64,000 bases of DNA, taken from NCBI RefSeq assembly GCF_008831285.2, contig NC_045145.1, forward strand, positions 2,830,723 to 2,894,722. The letters are read 5' to 3'. The notes beneath the pieces were generated by a model, which worked only from the letters and a program-made list of their open reading frames with translations, did not search any database and had not been told where the DNA came from. Positions 10,701 through 23,189 of the stretch are shown here, piece after piece (position 1 is the stretch's first letter; each line of letters opens with the position of its first letter). The translations under genes were made by a program, and so were the position numbers. The DNA comes from Nymphaea colorata. Its lineage: Eukaryota; Streptophyta; Magnoliopsida; Nymphaeales; Nymphaeaceae.

Positions 10701-13700
10701 AAAGTGTGTCTTCTTTAAATCAACTTACTTGAAGTCCCTAATACATATTTAAGTTATTTTAATCATGTATGATTTATTATATTAATGTGCAAGTGCATCA
10801 ATTTTTTTTTTTGGGGGCAAGAAATGCCATAGATATTGTGGCACTTTTGAAAATATCCGTGATATTTTAAAAAATGTGAAAATATACTTATCACATTTCT
10901 TCATGATTTTTTCATTTTTCTGTTTCTTAATTTTAATATCATCATGGATTCAAATTCAAACTTCAACTAAATTATTTTTCATCATTTTTATCATCATTAA
11001 ACATTCTTTTTCACTTTTATCTAGTTTTACCCAATGTTTTAAAGCCTGGTGTGGTGACTCAGGACTCGACTCGTTCATTTTAGGACCACGACTTGGTGGG
11101 TCAACTCAGCGACACAGGCTGAGTTTTGTTAACTGTTGCTTTTAAAAGAAAAACTATATAACTTGTCATTTAACATAAAAGGTTGTAACACGATTTTTTA
11201 TACCATCAAGTAATAGCTAAATTATATATATTTTTTTTTTTACAACAAGAAATTGGACAATTAAACCACTTCTTCCACTCAAAAGGTGGTGGCAAGAATC
11301 AATATATCAATGAAAAGCAAGTCAATTGGGACAGTAGATGGCACAAATTTAGCTATTAAAAATGGTGCTCCAGCACTTGCATCCTGCCCACGCCTGCACC
11401 TGCATCAGCACTTTGCATCACACTCATCTGACATAGATGTATTCCATGAATGGAACAAGATAAAGTTTATAACCATATGAGAAAAGTGAGTGCTTGTAAG
11501 TAAATAATAAGAGCTCTCTCGTAGATTGTTGACGGCTGCAGCTACAGTGTGCAAGCAAACATGGGGTTTTTGTCCTTTAAGTTTCTAATTGACTTACAGA
11601 GAAAGTATGCATCTTTAAATAGGTTATGCAAAAAAAATTCATGTTTCTTTTTATACTTTCTCGATGCTTGTCAATCCAATTATGCTGTTTTATTTCATAG
11701 GGGCTTTCAAATAGGAGAGTTGGTGCAACAAGTATGAATTCCAAGAGCTCACGTTCTCACATAATTCTCACCTGTTTGATCGAGTCGTGGTGTAAGGTAT
11801 GCTTCAAATTTTGCAGAAAAATTCCTCTTCACAACCTTGTTGTGGAAATATACAAGCTATGCCGGATGGACTCTTCAAAAAGAGTGCAGCACCCGGGTCG
11901 ACACGACGTGGGTGCGGTTCCGATTTGCATCCTAACCGCACCCTATGCTTATCCCTTCAAAAAGTTCTTTTTTTTCTTTTCTTTTTCTTATCTCTCTGCC
12001 TCCCTTTCTTTATTTACAGTAATAAAAGTAAAAAAGTTATTAGTGCATATTTGGAGGTAACTATGTAGATTAACTTTAATTTTGGGCACTGACAGTTCTT
12101 TCTTTACTACACTAACAATTACTTCTCTATTATTTTTGGCAATTCAATGATACACAGGAAACAACATCAACATGGTTTAGTAGTTCAAAGTGCAGCAGGA
12201 TATGCTTCATTGATCTTGCTGGATCAGAAAAGCAAAAACTTGTTGATGCCGGTCACCAATTTATGATGGAATACAAAAATGTGAAGCAGTCTCTTTCATA
12301 CCTTGGGTATTAATAAGGATGCCTTCGTCTCACATTGCTTTTTTGAACAGCCGTCTGTTTGTATTCTCCAGATACCTGCTAGAATAATTGCATGTTATAG
12401 TACGTACTATCATTGCAAATCCTGTTCTTGGGTTTTTATCAGTGAGATTTTTCTCAGTTTTTAATGAAGAAAGCTTTTTCTTTAAAGATCTTGAAAATCC
12501 AGGAAATTAAAAAAAAATACAAGAAATAGTTAAAGAAATACAAAAATTTGGATCTTCTATTTTTCTCTTACAAAAATATTGAAGAGAATTCAAAACAATT
12601 ATCCAAATGTCAAAGAAACCTCAAAAAATTGAAATATATTAAGAATTTCTTTTCCCTGCAAATCCATGAAAAATCTGATATTCTATTTTCATCTTTTTCC
12701 AAAACATCACCATTTTCCAAGTTTTCTTGTTTTCCTTTATTTCTTGTTTTTTTCACATTCTTTTGAAAACTGCGAAAACTTGTGACAATGGTATGTTCTT
12801 ACCTTGATTGTTTGGCTGTTTATGATTTTAAAAAATAGAAGGTCATCTGTACATATTGACAACAAATAGTAATTTTGTTGTCAATAGAAATGATGTAACA
12901 CTTCTTCTTTTCTAACCTGTTCTTTGTGTAGTGTATATATTTGTATCCTTCCTTGGCATTTTTCTGGGGCATGAACTGCAATATTTCTATAATAGTTGTT
13001 GTTAGATGGAACTGATCATGAGGATGAATGTTTCCCAAGGCATCTAAATGACATAATATCAACCTCGGTCAGTGACTTTTTTCTATTTTGATGGATACTG
13101 CCTGCATAGTCAAAAGCTCTGGGAGTAAACCACAAAAAATGGTTAGTGAGAGTCTAGATGCACCCCGGACTGAAGCTGGTTGGCCCTAGTTGGTATGAAA
13201 AAAGAAAAAACAATGAACAACAAAGGAGTGAACAGAGGAAAATAATGAAGAATAATAACAAGACGATTGGGTAGGCAGGAGAAAAAAAAAGGTGGATATG
13301 GTCATTTCAAAAATTCTCCAGCGGGACCAGCACATTAATAGATGGAAAAAATTGAAAAAATCTATTTCAGGGGGAAATAATGGCGCTCTTGGTTGCTTGC
13401 CAGGACATCCAAGGTACTGACAGTTTCAGTGGACCCTTCTTATCTAACATAGAGAAATGAACAGGAATATTTTGAATCTTCATTTTGTCATGCTCTACTT
13501 TCTTTCTGAGTCGATTGTTTCAGAATCTAGTCCCTGTTCTATTGTCTAAACTGCATTCGTCTTTTACTAATAGCTTTTCACTTTAAATTAACAGGAATGT
13601 GGTCAAAATTGTTGCTGATGGGTCTCAATCAGGAAATTCACAACATATCCCATATAGATGTTCTTCTTTGACATATTTATTGCGGGATTCAATTGGTGGA

Positions 13701-16700
13701 AATACAAAGCTTACAGTCTTATGCACTATTTCTCCAGCACAAAGGTCAGGCTAGCATAAGCATGAATATAAACTTGCATGTCTTTTACCCTCATGATCTA
13801 ATGGAAGTTTCCCTACTTCATTGCAGATACTGTGCTGATACATCCAGCACCTTGCGTTTTGGGAAACGAGCTAGAGCCATACATAACAAGGCTACTGTTA
13901 ATGAAATTACTGAGGATGATGTCAGTAATTTGAGTGATCAGATCCGTCAATTAAAAGTACATCATCTTTCTTTTATTGCTTAATGTCATACTTCTGTGTG
14001 AATTATGCAACTGTTTAGATTTGTAATTGGGGTTCTTTGAATACAGGAAGAGCTGATAAGGGTGAAGTCCAGTACAAACAGCTATGATGGCAATAGTTGC
14101 AAAAATCTCAGAGCATGGAACACCCGCGAAAGCTTGAATAGGTTGAGATTGAGTCTTAACCACTCAATCATGCTATCTCAGATAGATGCTTTCCAGGATG
14201 AAGAAGAAGCTCCCGAACGGAATCTTCCCGAAGAGAATCTAGCTGAAATTTTCAACCATTTGCAAAAGTTGTGCTCTTCCTCTGAAGAAAATTTATATGA
14301 CACGGTTTCTTCCTCTGATCAAACTGGAAATAGGTTTTTTCCCTCCAAAGATAGCTTTGCTGATGGTATGAAACTGAAGAGCATGATGGATAGTGATACA
14401 GATCTTAGGAAGCTCAAAGTTCAGCAATCATGTCCGGCCCAAAGTTGCCCAAACCAAACAATAAATGATTACATACATGAAGGAAATGACTGTTCTAACA
14501 AGGATTTGAGCTATAACATTGAGGAGTCTGTTGAAAATGCTGGGGTTCCTGATCCTTTTATTACTCAAAAGGAAGATATCACAAAAACTGTAGAAAAGTT
14601 GGCACCTCACAAAGCCTTTGATATTTGTGGATCCAGTACTACGCTTCAGGTCAGTCCATGCACACCATCCAACATCCTTCAGGGACCAACTGAATCTACT
14701 TCTCCGAGAATCACAGATCATAAACAGAAGGGCTTGAGTAGCCAAAGTCTTTTAAGCCATAATTATTGCTCAACTGAGACTGCTTCTCCTAGGCCAAAGG
14801 TTCCAAAAGTGCATGAATCGCATTCCAAGCAAGAAACTTGTGGCCTTAGTGCATCCAGTCGGTCAAGCAAAAAGGTATTGTCTTCAACTGAACATCTGGC
14901 TGCCAGTCTCCAACGTGGTATGGAAATATTTGATAATCATCGACAAGATTCTAGTACGAGGAAACCATCATCCTTTTCCTTCGTGGATTTGAGCCAGAAA
15001 CCCTTTGAAGAAACAAATAGAGTTAATGCGGAGGTGCAAACATCCTCAAACTCAACCAGGACTCCCATTTTGTTCATGTGCATGGCTTGCAAGAAGGTGA
15101 ACAAGGTGATGTTGGAGCCACAAAAATGTGTTGACTTTGAGAATGGGTCCAGTTCAGAGGTCACCATAAACTCATGTGAAATGGAAGCATCAGAAAGCCA
15201 GGTAGTTTTAGAAGCTGTAGTTTTCTACAGCATGTCATAGTTGATTGATCTTCTGTTTGTTTTTCTCATATGTTTCAACTTTTTATAATTGTTATTCCTT
15301 TTTTTTTTTTTTTTCGAGTCAGGTAATAGGACCTTTAGCAAATGTCTTGGACAAGGAAAATCTTCTGGCAGATGCCTCATCAGACCAAGCTGCTATAAAC
15401 AAACAGCTGAATCTCTTGGTAAGTAAATATTTTCAATTTTCTGTGACATGATTCTTTTCATGGAAAAGCACAGTGGGATTTTATGACAATATAACTTCGA
15501 ATCTTCAGGTCCAGCAGTATCAACAAGAGTGTGCACAAAATTTACAACTCATCAATAGTCAGAAGGATGAAATTGTACGCCTTGAGGGTCTCCTAAATGC
15601 TAATCTAATATCTAATGAAGTATCTGAAGCTAGAAGATGTTATCCACTGGCAGAATATGAATGCCAGGTAAGTTTTGAGTTCTCTATATCCATTTAGTAA
15701 TATTTCATTACTGTAGCATAAATGCATTTACGCAATTCTTGCAGAACTTAAATGGCAATCATAATGGCAATGATCAGCTGGTGAGAAAAGCAAACAGTGA
15801 CCTAGAAAAACTGAAAATGGAGTTTGATTCCAAATATATAGCTTCTTGTGGTTTGACAGAGAAGGAAGCTCTTCTTTGGGAGATAGAAGATTTGAGGAAT
15901 CAGTTGCAATCATACATGGAGGGTAGAAAAACTTCTCAGAAAGAGACCCCTTCATTGTTTCAATCAGCTCACTTGAGAAAAAGCATTTGTGTGGAACCAA
16001 CAACTGATGCATCTTCAACAAAAGATGACACCTTTGAGCTTGAAAGGCAGAGGTGGATGGAAGCCGAAAGTCAATGGATTTTGTTGACTGAAGGTTTGAG
16101 GGTTGATATGGAAAGCAGCAGGAGTCTTGCAGAAAGAAAAGAGCTAGAACTCAACCTAGAAAAGAAATGTTCAAACGAGTTGAATGATGCATTGCAAAGG
16201 GCAATTCAAGGACATGCCAGAATTATTGAACAGTATGCTGATCTCCAAGACAACTATATAACATTGCTTTCACGTCATAGAAAAATTATGGAGGGTATAG
16301 AAGAGATGAAGCGTGTAGCTTCCAAAGCTGGTAAAAGAGGTGCTGGATCAATTCTTGCTGAATCCCTTGCTGCAGAACTGTCAGTTCTGAGATTCGAGAA
16401 GGATAGAGAAAAAGACCATCTTAAAAAGGAAAATAGGAGGCTGAACATTCAGCTCAAGGATACTGCAGAAGCTGTACAAGCAGCTGGAGAACTTCTTGTC
16501 AGACTAAAACATGCAGAAGCGGCTGCCATTAATGCAGAGGTTAGTAACATTGTTTATAGCATTTTTAAATTATTACTTTTAGGTTTTTTTCTCTGATTCC
16601 TCCCTACTTTACTTGCACATATATTCCCATGTTAGTGTATACCAACTTCCTTCTTACTTTCTTCGCTTGCCATATTGATTCCCAAGTTTGCTTCTTATGA

Positions 16701-17406
16701 ACAAATGACATAACCTCTAAATAGGAAAGAGGAAAAGGGCCTCAAATGGAAAAATAGGAATCTAGATAACCAAAATATGCTTTAAAATTTACTGTCAATC
16801 TGTCATTAACTAGTATGGGTAACAAAAGTGTAGATTTGCCTGGATAATGTACTATGTTAGAGATCAGTTTGTCAACTTCCCACATGCCTGCCATGAATTT
16901 AGAAATTGTGTACAGCTGTGGGTGTGTTACCATGCAGTTACATGGTAACAGACTCTTGGTCTCATGTCAAAGGTCAAGTTATTTGAAATGGTATGTTGTA
17001 AGAGTATAATTAATATACATCAGGAAAGTATAATTGCAATATTTTATAGAAAAACTTATGTTGGCATATTCTTATTATGTAGGAGAGATGCGAAAATTTT
17101 AAAGAAGAAGTTGAACATATGAAGCACAAAATGGAAAAACTGGAGAAAAAACATGTGAAAGAGCTCGATCTACTCAAAGCCCATCTTGCGAATAGCCGTC
17201 TTCCAGAGTCGGCTTTGGAGCCTCTTTTCCAGCAGCAGGCAGATAGTAGTTCAATTTTGCATGGCCAACATGAGGGATGGGGACAAGATTTTGCTCCATA
17301 TTACCATGAGAGAGGTGGAATATTTTCTAGTACTAGTAACCAAATGCTTTCACAAAGCAATACCCGGAACACAATTTGGGAGAAATGGAATGAGAGTGCA
17401 GCATAA
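7778..17406 (+). CDS. KIN-12 family kinesin motor protein (KIN-12F-like), 16 exons
   Basis: A plus-end-type microtubule motor of the plant KIN-12 group, whose known members act in the spindle midzone, phragmoplast or division site during cytokinesis. Exons: 7778-8104, 8182-8319, 8415-8498, 8579-8707, 8812-8871, 8938-8991, 9110-9202, 11701-11796, 12158-12306, 13595-13744, 13827-13956, 14047-15201, 15323-15418, 15509-15667, 15745-16539, 17083-17406. All introns are GT-AG and the 3939-nt sum keeps one frame (1312 aa). A basic N-terminal tail (1-109) precedes the motor (about 110-470), which has [10 protein letters not shown]-loop GQTGSGKT (182-189), SSRSH (311-315) and DLAGSE (346-351). The neck reads [15 protein letters not shown] low-complexity stretch (471-855, one exon) and a long coiled coil (about 888-1260) follow. 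The loop after DLAGSE is divergent ([20 protein letters not shown]), which points to the KIN-12E/F side of the family. The subtype is from memory of family sequences; the family call is firm. The ATG at 7778 is the first in frame after the CT leader. Confidence 0.93.
7888..7966 (+). repeat. Tandem duplication inside kinesin exon 1
   Basis: The DNA word GATAACCAAGAATCCG recurs 48 bp later as part of a repeated basic peptide: [13 protein letters not shown] then [13 protein letters not shown]. The duplication keeps the reading frame and adds lysine-rich sequence to the N-terminal tail ahead of the motor. Confidence 0.75.
9975..10344. mobile_element. hAT-type MITE in kinesin intron 7
   Basis: A 370-bp non-coding element with inverted ends CTATGTCACATGGACGCGG and, on the other strand, CTATGTCACACGGGTGCGG, flanked by a perfect 8-bp direct repeat GTTATAAT (9967-9974 and 10345-10352). 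The 8-bp duplication fits a hAT-type transposase. The inside carries repeated CCGTATCCGCACC words. A related fragment (GGACTCTTCAAAAAGAGTGC, GCACCCGGGTCGACACG) sits in intron 8 near 11868-11945. Confidence 0.8.
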
Positions 17407-17619
17407 TCTTGAAATTGCTGCTTGAGTTTGGCCTACTTATCAGCTGATTAGGTGACAAATTTATCACCTCGTTATGTATTTGTCTTGGCAGTTTGGCTTA
17501 TCAATATGTAAAATGTGTATTGCACACTTATTTGAAAATGCATTTATTGGAATTGGCATGCTCTTGGGTTTTCAAACACGTAAATGCCTTCAATGTAGTT
17601 GGCTTGCTCCTGGTTTCCA

Positions 17620-17625
17620 AATAAA
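17620..17625 (+). terminator. Candidate kinesin poly(A) signal AATAAA
   Basis: A perfect AATAAA lies 214 bp after the stop codon, a reasonable distance for a plant 3' UTR. Plant poly(A) signals are loosely defined, so this is only a candidate. Confidence 0.35.
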
Positions 17626-17699
17626 AGGTTATGATCTCAAAATTCATGTGATTGCCTTTGGAAAAGTATACTTAGAAAAATACTTTTAGCACCTTCATT

Positions 17700-19004
17700 T
17701 CAGCTCAAGCTTTAGTCAGGCCGGTTCAAGCCTTGAGCTCAAATTAGAGCTGGGCACACGATGAACAAAGCCAAGTTTAAATTCGGCTCAACTGGCAGTA
17801 TTTTAAGTGCACAAAATTAAAATGAAAACAAGAAATTTAATAAGATTTTTACTTAAAAGGTCCCTTTTGACTTGGGAGAAATATTTATGTTGGAGACACA
17901 TGGCAGAATCAAATGCAAGAAAAGGAATTTCCAAAACTATTTACACTCAATTCCTAAAACCTATTTTTTCTAAGTCTACTTCGGAAAAGGATGTAAACCA
18001 TTAGGATTCGATCAAATCTGCTCCTCAGAAAATTTGATTTAGTTAAATTCTAGACAATCAAATTCACGCTGACTGTTTTTAAAATTCGAGTTTGGATCTA
18101 ACATTAACAAAATTAAGATTTCATTTTTATGTGTGATTGCACCAGATCATTACCTAATCCTAGTCCTATAATGGACTCAGATTTAGATTCAATTATGAAA
18201 CCATGTACAAAATGGGAAATCAGATTATTAGTCAATATAGGCTTTTGGATTCAAAATGAAGCCCTTGATCAGGTATATTCATTTCATTTACATTCATATT
18301 TGTTGGTGTTCGACTATCTTCAATGTTTGGCCCCAAATGACAAGACATGTATTCGGGAATTAATGTGTGCCCTGGAATAAAAGGTGAGATTCTTGTATGG
18401 TCTTCCACAATGCCTCTTAATAGAAGTCTTCATATTCTTAGTTCTGCATGCCAACCTGTAGTTCCTATCGTTAGGATCATGCATCTTCCATATGATCCCA
18501 CCGTCATTCAATGCTGCTTATGTGCATCTCCTACTCATGGGTCTTTTCCTTTAGTATTACCATCATCTCATCCACCTGTATTACTCCACTATTGACATCA
18601 TGACATGCATTACTCCATAGTTGTAATGGTTGTCTCCACCATTTAGAGCTTGTCCGCCTCTTTGTTGTGTGTGGAAAACATTGTATCAAACACTTTCGAA
18701 CGAGTCTTTTGAAGCACACAATTGTGCGGGGGTTGTGAATGCAAAGATTTGGCCTATTTGTTGAAGAAATTTTAACATCCATTGTGTCACTAGCAACTAG
18801 CTAATATCTTCTGCTGATATGTCAAATTAATAAATTTGGTGCTTCAAGAGTTTGAAGACATTTTAAGAGAGTTCACATTGTTCAAAATTGACATAAATCG
18901 GTTGCAAACTCGTGAAAAGGAGAAATAATATATTATGTGGATTAGATCAACATTGTCAGATACTGTCATATTTTCATGCATTGAAAACCATTGTTTCCAT
19001 GAAC
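17700..19004. other. Intergenic stretch with no recognisable gene
   Basis: The stretch near 17705-17800 (GCTCAAGC, GAGCTC words) resembles the ends of the 19564 element and may be a fragment of it. The rest is unremarkable AT-rich sequence with short chance frames. Confidence 0.4.
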
Positions 19005-19340
19005 ACTTGCTAGCATTTTCATAATATTGTTGTGATTCATGAAGTTAGGTTGCATGAATTTCCATGTAAGTCGGCATTTATGCATGTACCTCTACTTGCA
19101 TGAACGGTTTTTGGTATGTTCATATTGTTAGCATGTATGCAAGTACACATAATTGTATTCATGCAGTTACTAATATTAATTTCATATTGCTGTGATTCAT
19201 GAAGGCTGCATTACTTACCACGTAAATCACCATTTATGCATGTACCTCTACCTGCATGAGTGGATCCTAGTATTTTCATATTTGCTAGCATGTATTTAAA
19301 TAATTGTATTAATGTACTTTACATGATTAGTTTATATGTT
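19005..19340. repeat. Tandem duplication, about 160-bp unit, two copies
   Basis: TGTGATTCATGAAG occurs near 19031 and 19191. ATTTATGCATGTACCTCTAC and CATATT..GCTAGCATGTAT-like words recur at the same offset. Both units contain many GCATG/CATGCA words. Confidence 0.7.
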
Positions 19341-19563
19341 TAGAAATTTTCATGCATGACAAACATCGATTTACAAGTTCCGCAACATGTAAATAACAAT
19401 TTAGCATTTTGCCACACAAGAACCTCAAAAATAGCCTTATACCAAATAATTGTGATTTACAAAGCACATATCATAGTGATCTATCATGCACAAGGATTTA
19501 AATATGCATATTATTTGTTTGCATATCACAAAATATTTTGTGAATACAACATGAACTTGTCGG

Positions 19564-19850
19564 TAGGCCTGAATGGTTGAGCTCGGTTCGTTAATGCCCG
19601 GCTCAAGTTCGCGCTTTAAATGATCTTTTGTCCGAGCTCCAGTCAAAGGTTCGGCTCGTCTATCTTTTTTGGGTCGAGTTCGAGACCTTTGATCACGAGT
19701 CGTTTAACTTAACTTAGCTCAGGTGAAAGCCATTGCCGAATCGTAACGTTGGGCAAGTACTTGTTTTTTTTCGTCAGTTTTCATTTTCAATTTCTCCATC
19801 TATTTGCTCTTCCTCTCCCTCTTTCTCATGGTAATGCCGCAACGGAGGTT

Positions 19851-19884
<34 letters not shown>

Positions 19885-20368
19885 CCCACTTCTTTCTCTC
19901 TCTCAATCTGAAAAAAGGAGGGTTTCTGAAAAAACCCTTGCTCCTCCAATCAAGAAGGGTTCAGAAACCTTGCTTGAGTGAGTGTTTCTGCTCCCTTAGA
20001 CCCTTGCTCGAGTGAGGGTCTCTGAAACCCTCAAGCGAGGGTTTTAGAAACTGAAACCCATGTCCAAGGGTTTCAGTTGATCAATGGTAAACCCACGAAC
20101 TGAAGATTTTTTGATTTTTCTAACGTGTGATTGTTCCTCTTCATCTGCAGAACATATCGCCTCCCGCTTCTGCTGCCATCTCCTTCTATGAGTTAAGCTA
20201 GTTGAACGAGCCACTCTCGAGCTCTAGCACAGTCCATCGAGCTCGAGCTGGAGCTAATATTGTAAAGCTTGACTTGCCCTCAAGGCAAGCTCGAGTAGTG
20301 CAAAATAAGAGACGAGCCGAGCTCAAGCGGGCTGAGCTTGGGCTCGACTCAGCTCATGTTCAAGCCTA
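19564..20368. mobile_element. Non-autonomous hAT-like element, 805 bp
   Basis: Ends TAGGCCTGAA and, on the other strand, TAGGCTTGAA are inverted repeats that continue into GAGCTCGGTTCG-type and GAGCTGAGTCGAGCC-type subterminal sequence. Flanks CTTGTCGG (19556-19563) and TTTGTCTG (20369-20376) match at 6 of 8 bases. The middle holds a CT microsatellite (about 19854-19880) and several repeats of the word AACCCTTGCT. No transposase is present. Confidence 0.55.
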
Positions 20369-20376
20369 TTTGTCTG

Positions 20377-21900
20377 AGAGCAAAACAAAAAAGAAAAAAA
20401 ATGAAGCACTTGAAAAACTTCATTGGAAACATAGAAAATAAAAAAAGCGACAAAACAAGACATGTAATAATACTAATGATGAAGGAAAAATGAAAAGAAT
20501 ATAACACATGAAAATCCTTCAAGGGAAATATTTAGAAATAGAGTTGACAATAGAAAGTATGCCCATGACAGTGATAGCAAGTTTGTTATTTCATACCTAT
20601 GAATGGTCATGAATGATAAAGATGACACATATGTGTTCCACCATAATTTTTACATTCAATTATGCTTTAAACCACTCATCGAACAAATTGCACAATAGGT
20701 TGTAGTGAAAATATATCTTAGTTTCAAAGGATGAAGTAAACCAAGAATTCAACAAAGGAACCTAAATATCAGGATGTTAATGTGGTGTAAGAATGATACT
20801 AGGAGGACTTTCAAATAAAATATGAGACTACACAAGCATTTGTGATTTCTATATTAAGATCCAATGAAAAGGTAAAAAGCTATGCATGCAACAATGAGCA
20901 AATTGGTTGATAGTGTCGGTAATATTTCAAGGTAGATGCATAATTAATTTATAAAGGTAATTAAATTATACTCATGATAATGTGCTACTTGTAATTTAGC
21001 TTATAGAAATAACTGACCACAACTATGTAACCAAAATAAAATATTTTACACGCATGGCAGACATACACACATAAAAGCACATAGAGCCACCAAATTACCT
21101 TTCTAGTTATAAGAAAACGTTTAAAATAGATAAAACTTTGCATGAGTATACAACTCCACTATGAGCACCAAGTTTACTTGTATAGATATGGTGTCACACT
21201 CCAATGTGAACACCAAGTTTACTTATATGGATATGGTGCCACACATGGCACCGTGTCCACAATTGCTAACATTTCCATCTTCAACCAATCTTGAAAGGAG
21301 ATCATTGTAATACACACACCATCCTTGATATTGATTTTGTCAAAAATAGAATGTAAATATGAAATAATAAGAGAAAATACCAACTTTTATGGAATCCCAT
21401 GTAGTAGAGGTTCATTGAGTAAAAATCATTGAGTAAAAAACACCTGTTGAGAAGACATGCATCCTTTGAAGAGTGCCCATTGGAAAGAGATGCATTTTAA
21501 AGAAAGTAGCTGGAAAAAGATGCATTTTTTGAAAAACAACTCTTTAAATAAAACATTTCAAACAATTTGTTTTTTAGTGAAAAGTTACAACTCTTCATGT
21601 GACTAAGGGAAATGGTTAGCGTCCATCTAGTCAAATATGACCAACATGAGGCTACCGTTGCCACTTGCCTACTAAAATGGGTTAACATATTATCCTTGGC
21701 TACATTGGCTGAAAACATAGTACATCAACTTACTCCCATTGATTAGAGTTTATTTTTAACAAAGCATATCTATCACAAAAAAATGTGTTAATTCAAATAT
21801 ATCATAAACTTATATGATAAACATGTTTACAAAATAATTTCTCTGATATGCTTATTGTTAGGGGCAGCAACTATATCATTTATAGGTAAATAACTAAATG
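20377..21900. other. AT-rich stretch, possible LTR of the neighbouring minus-strand Copia
   Basis: No gene seen. About 21250-21720 has the look of a Copia LTR on the minus strand (repeated TGCATCTTTTTCC / TGCATCTCTTTCCAATGGG words and a TGTTTTCAGCC start near 21716). It sits where the 3' LTR of the adjacent remnant would be expected, but no second LTR was found to prove it. Confidence 0.35.
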
Positions 21901-22942
21901 TAATTTAATTTCCTTTGATTATATCATGGATGTACTAGTATTTAACTTTGGTCTCACTTTCTTCTTGAATTATTAACACCATCTTGCATAAGTGTACATA
22001 ATTGACGACATTAGTCATAGTAAATTTAAGTTGATTCGTTGGCTATGACTGACTACAAATATTTTATGAAGCAGCTTATCTATTGACAAATGTTGTAGTC
22101 ATGTTATGAGTTGTATACTTACCTTATTCTATATGTTGCACCGCACAACCTCTCTTATTGCATAACTAAGAAATATCACCATCTCCAAAAAAACAAAATA
22201 TACCTAGAAGTTGATTTGCTTTCATTTCTACTTCTTATAAAGTCAATATTAGAGTAACAAATCACTTTCAATTCATTGTTTTGATAATATAATCTTAAGT
22301 TTTAGTCCATTTCAAAATCTAAATATCCTATTCATAGATTTCCAATGTAGCCAACTTACATTGCTTTGAGAACAGTTTGCTCGAGCTATTGCAAAACTTA
22401 TATTGGGTCTTGTTCACAACATAAAGTACATCAAGTTTTATATATCTTGAGTATAAGGGACAATAAAATTCCTTGTCCTTTACATGGAGAATCATCTTAG
22501 CACAAGCTTACCTCTTTCTCCATAGAAGTATTCACCGACTTACAACCATATACTTTCAATTTATTTATCATATCGTTGATGTAACTAACATAAAGTGATC
22601 TATTGTAATTTTTGTACCCAAGATATGAGATACTTCTTCCATGTCTTGAATTTCAAAGTGAAAGCTCAACCATGACTTGGTTTTGACAATCATGTCATTG
22701 TAATTTTTACTCAAAAGAATAACATCAACATAAAGAGATAAAATTGCAAAATTAATCTCATTTTTTCAAAATAAACATAATTGTAAAGTGTACTAACCAT
22801 ATTCCGATCTTCGTGATAGCTTTAACAAATATCACTGTTGTGATGACCATTCAACATATATATTTTATATTCTTGACCCTTAAATTTGTAACCCTCTAAT
22901 TGTTGCATAAAAAAGAATGACTTAAGATAGGGTGAAGACGCC
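21900..22942 (-). pseudogene. Copia reverse transcriptase-RNase H remnant
   Basis: Minus-strand translation from 22942 downwards gives, in broken frames, QQLEGYKFKGQEYK, ILSLYVDVILLSKNYNDMI, an EIQDMEEVSHILGTKIT-like segment, and then the RNase H part (VICYSNIDFIRSRNESKSTSRYIF). These are the standard order of a Copia RT-RNase H. The catalytic YVDD now reads YVDV, and stops and frameshifts are frequent, so it is dead. The sequence ends exactly where the chromovirus LTR starts at 22943. Confidence 0.7.
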
Positions 22943-23173
22943 TCTTAAGGTTTGGACCTGGTGGGTTATAGGTTCAAATCAATAAGGAGTCACAGGTTAG
23001 TAGTGGGTCGGGTGGATATTAGGAGTTGATGATCCGCCCCAAGCTTAGTAGTATATAAAGTGTTTTAGTCGTTAACCCTAATTATGAATGCATTAGTGGA
23101 TTAGTTTCAGTGGAGGCTAGGCTTTCACAGGAGAAAAGTGCGTGAGTTGCAATTTGTTAGCCGTAGGCTAACA
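22943..23173 (+). repeat. 5' LTR of the chromovirus
   Basis: 231 bp, starting TCTTAAGG (the 3' copy keeps TGTTAAGG) and ending GGCTAACA. It holds a TATA box (TATATAAAG, about 23052-23060), the likely promoter of the element. Confidence 0.93.
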
Positions 23174-23176
23174 AAT

Positions 23177-23188
23177 TTGTATCAGAGC
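23177..23188 (+). promoter_or_regulatory. Primer binding site (tRNA-iMet type)
   Basis: TTGTATCAGAGC matches the initiator-Met tRNA primer site TGGTATCAGAGC at 11 of 12 bases and lies three bases after the 5' LTR. Confidence 0.85.
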
Positions 23189-23189
23189 C

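Noticed and set aside
14062-15240. 392-codon frame as its own gene
   Set aside because: It is exon 12 of the kinesin: it joins in frame to exons 11 and 13 through good splice sites, and its first codon is a GTG.
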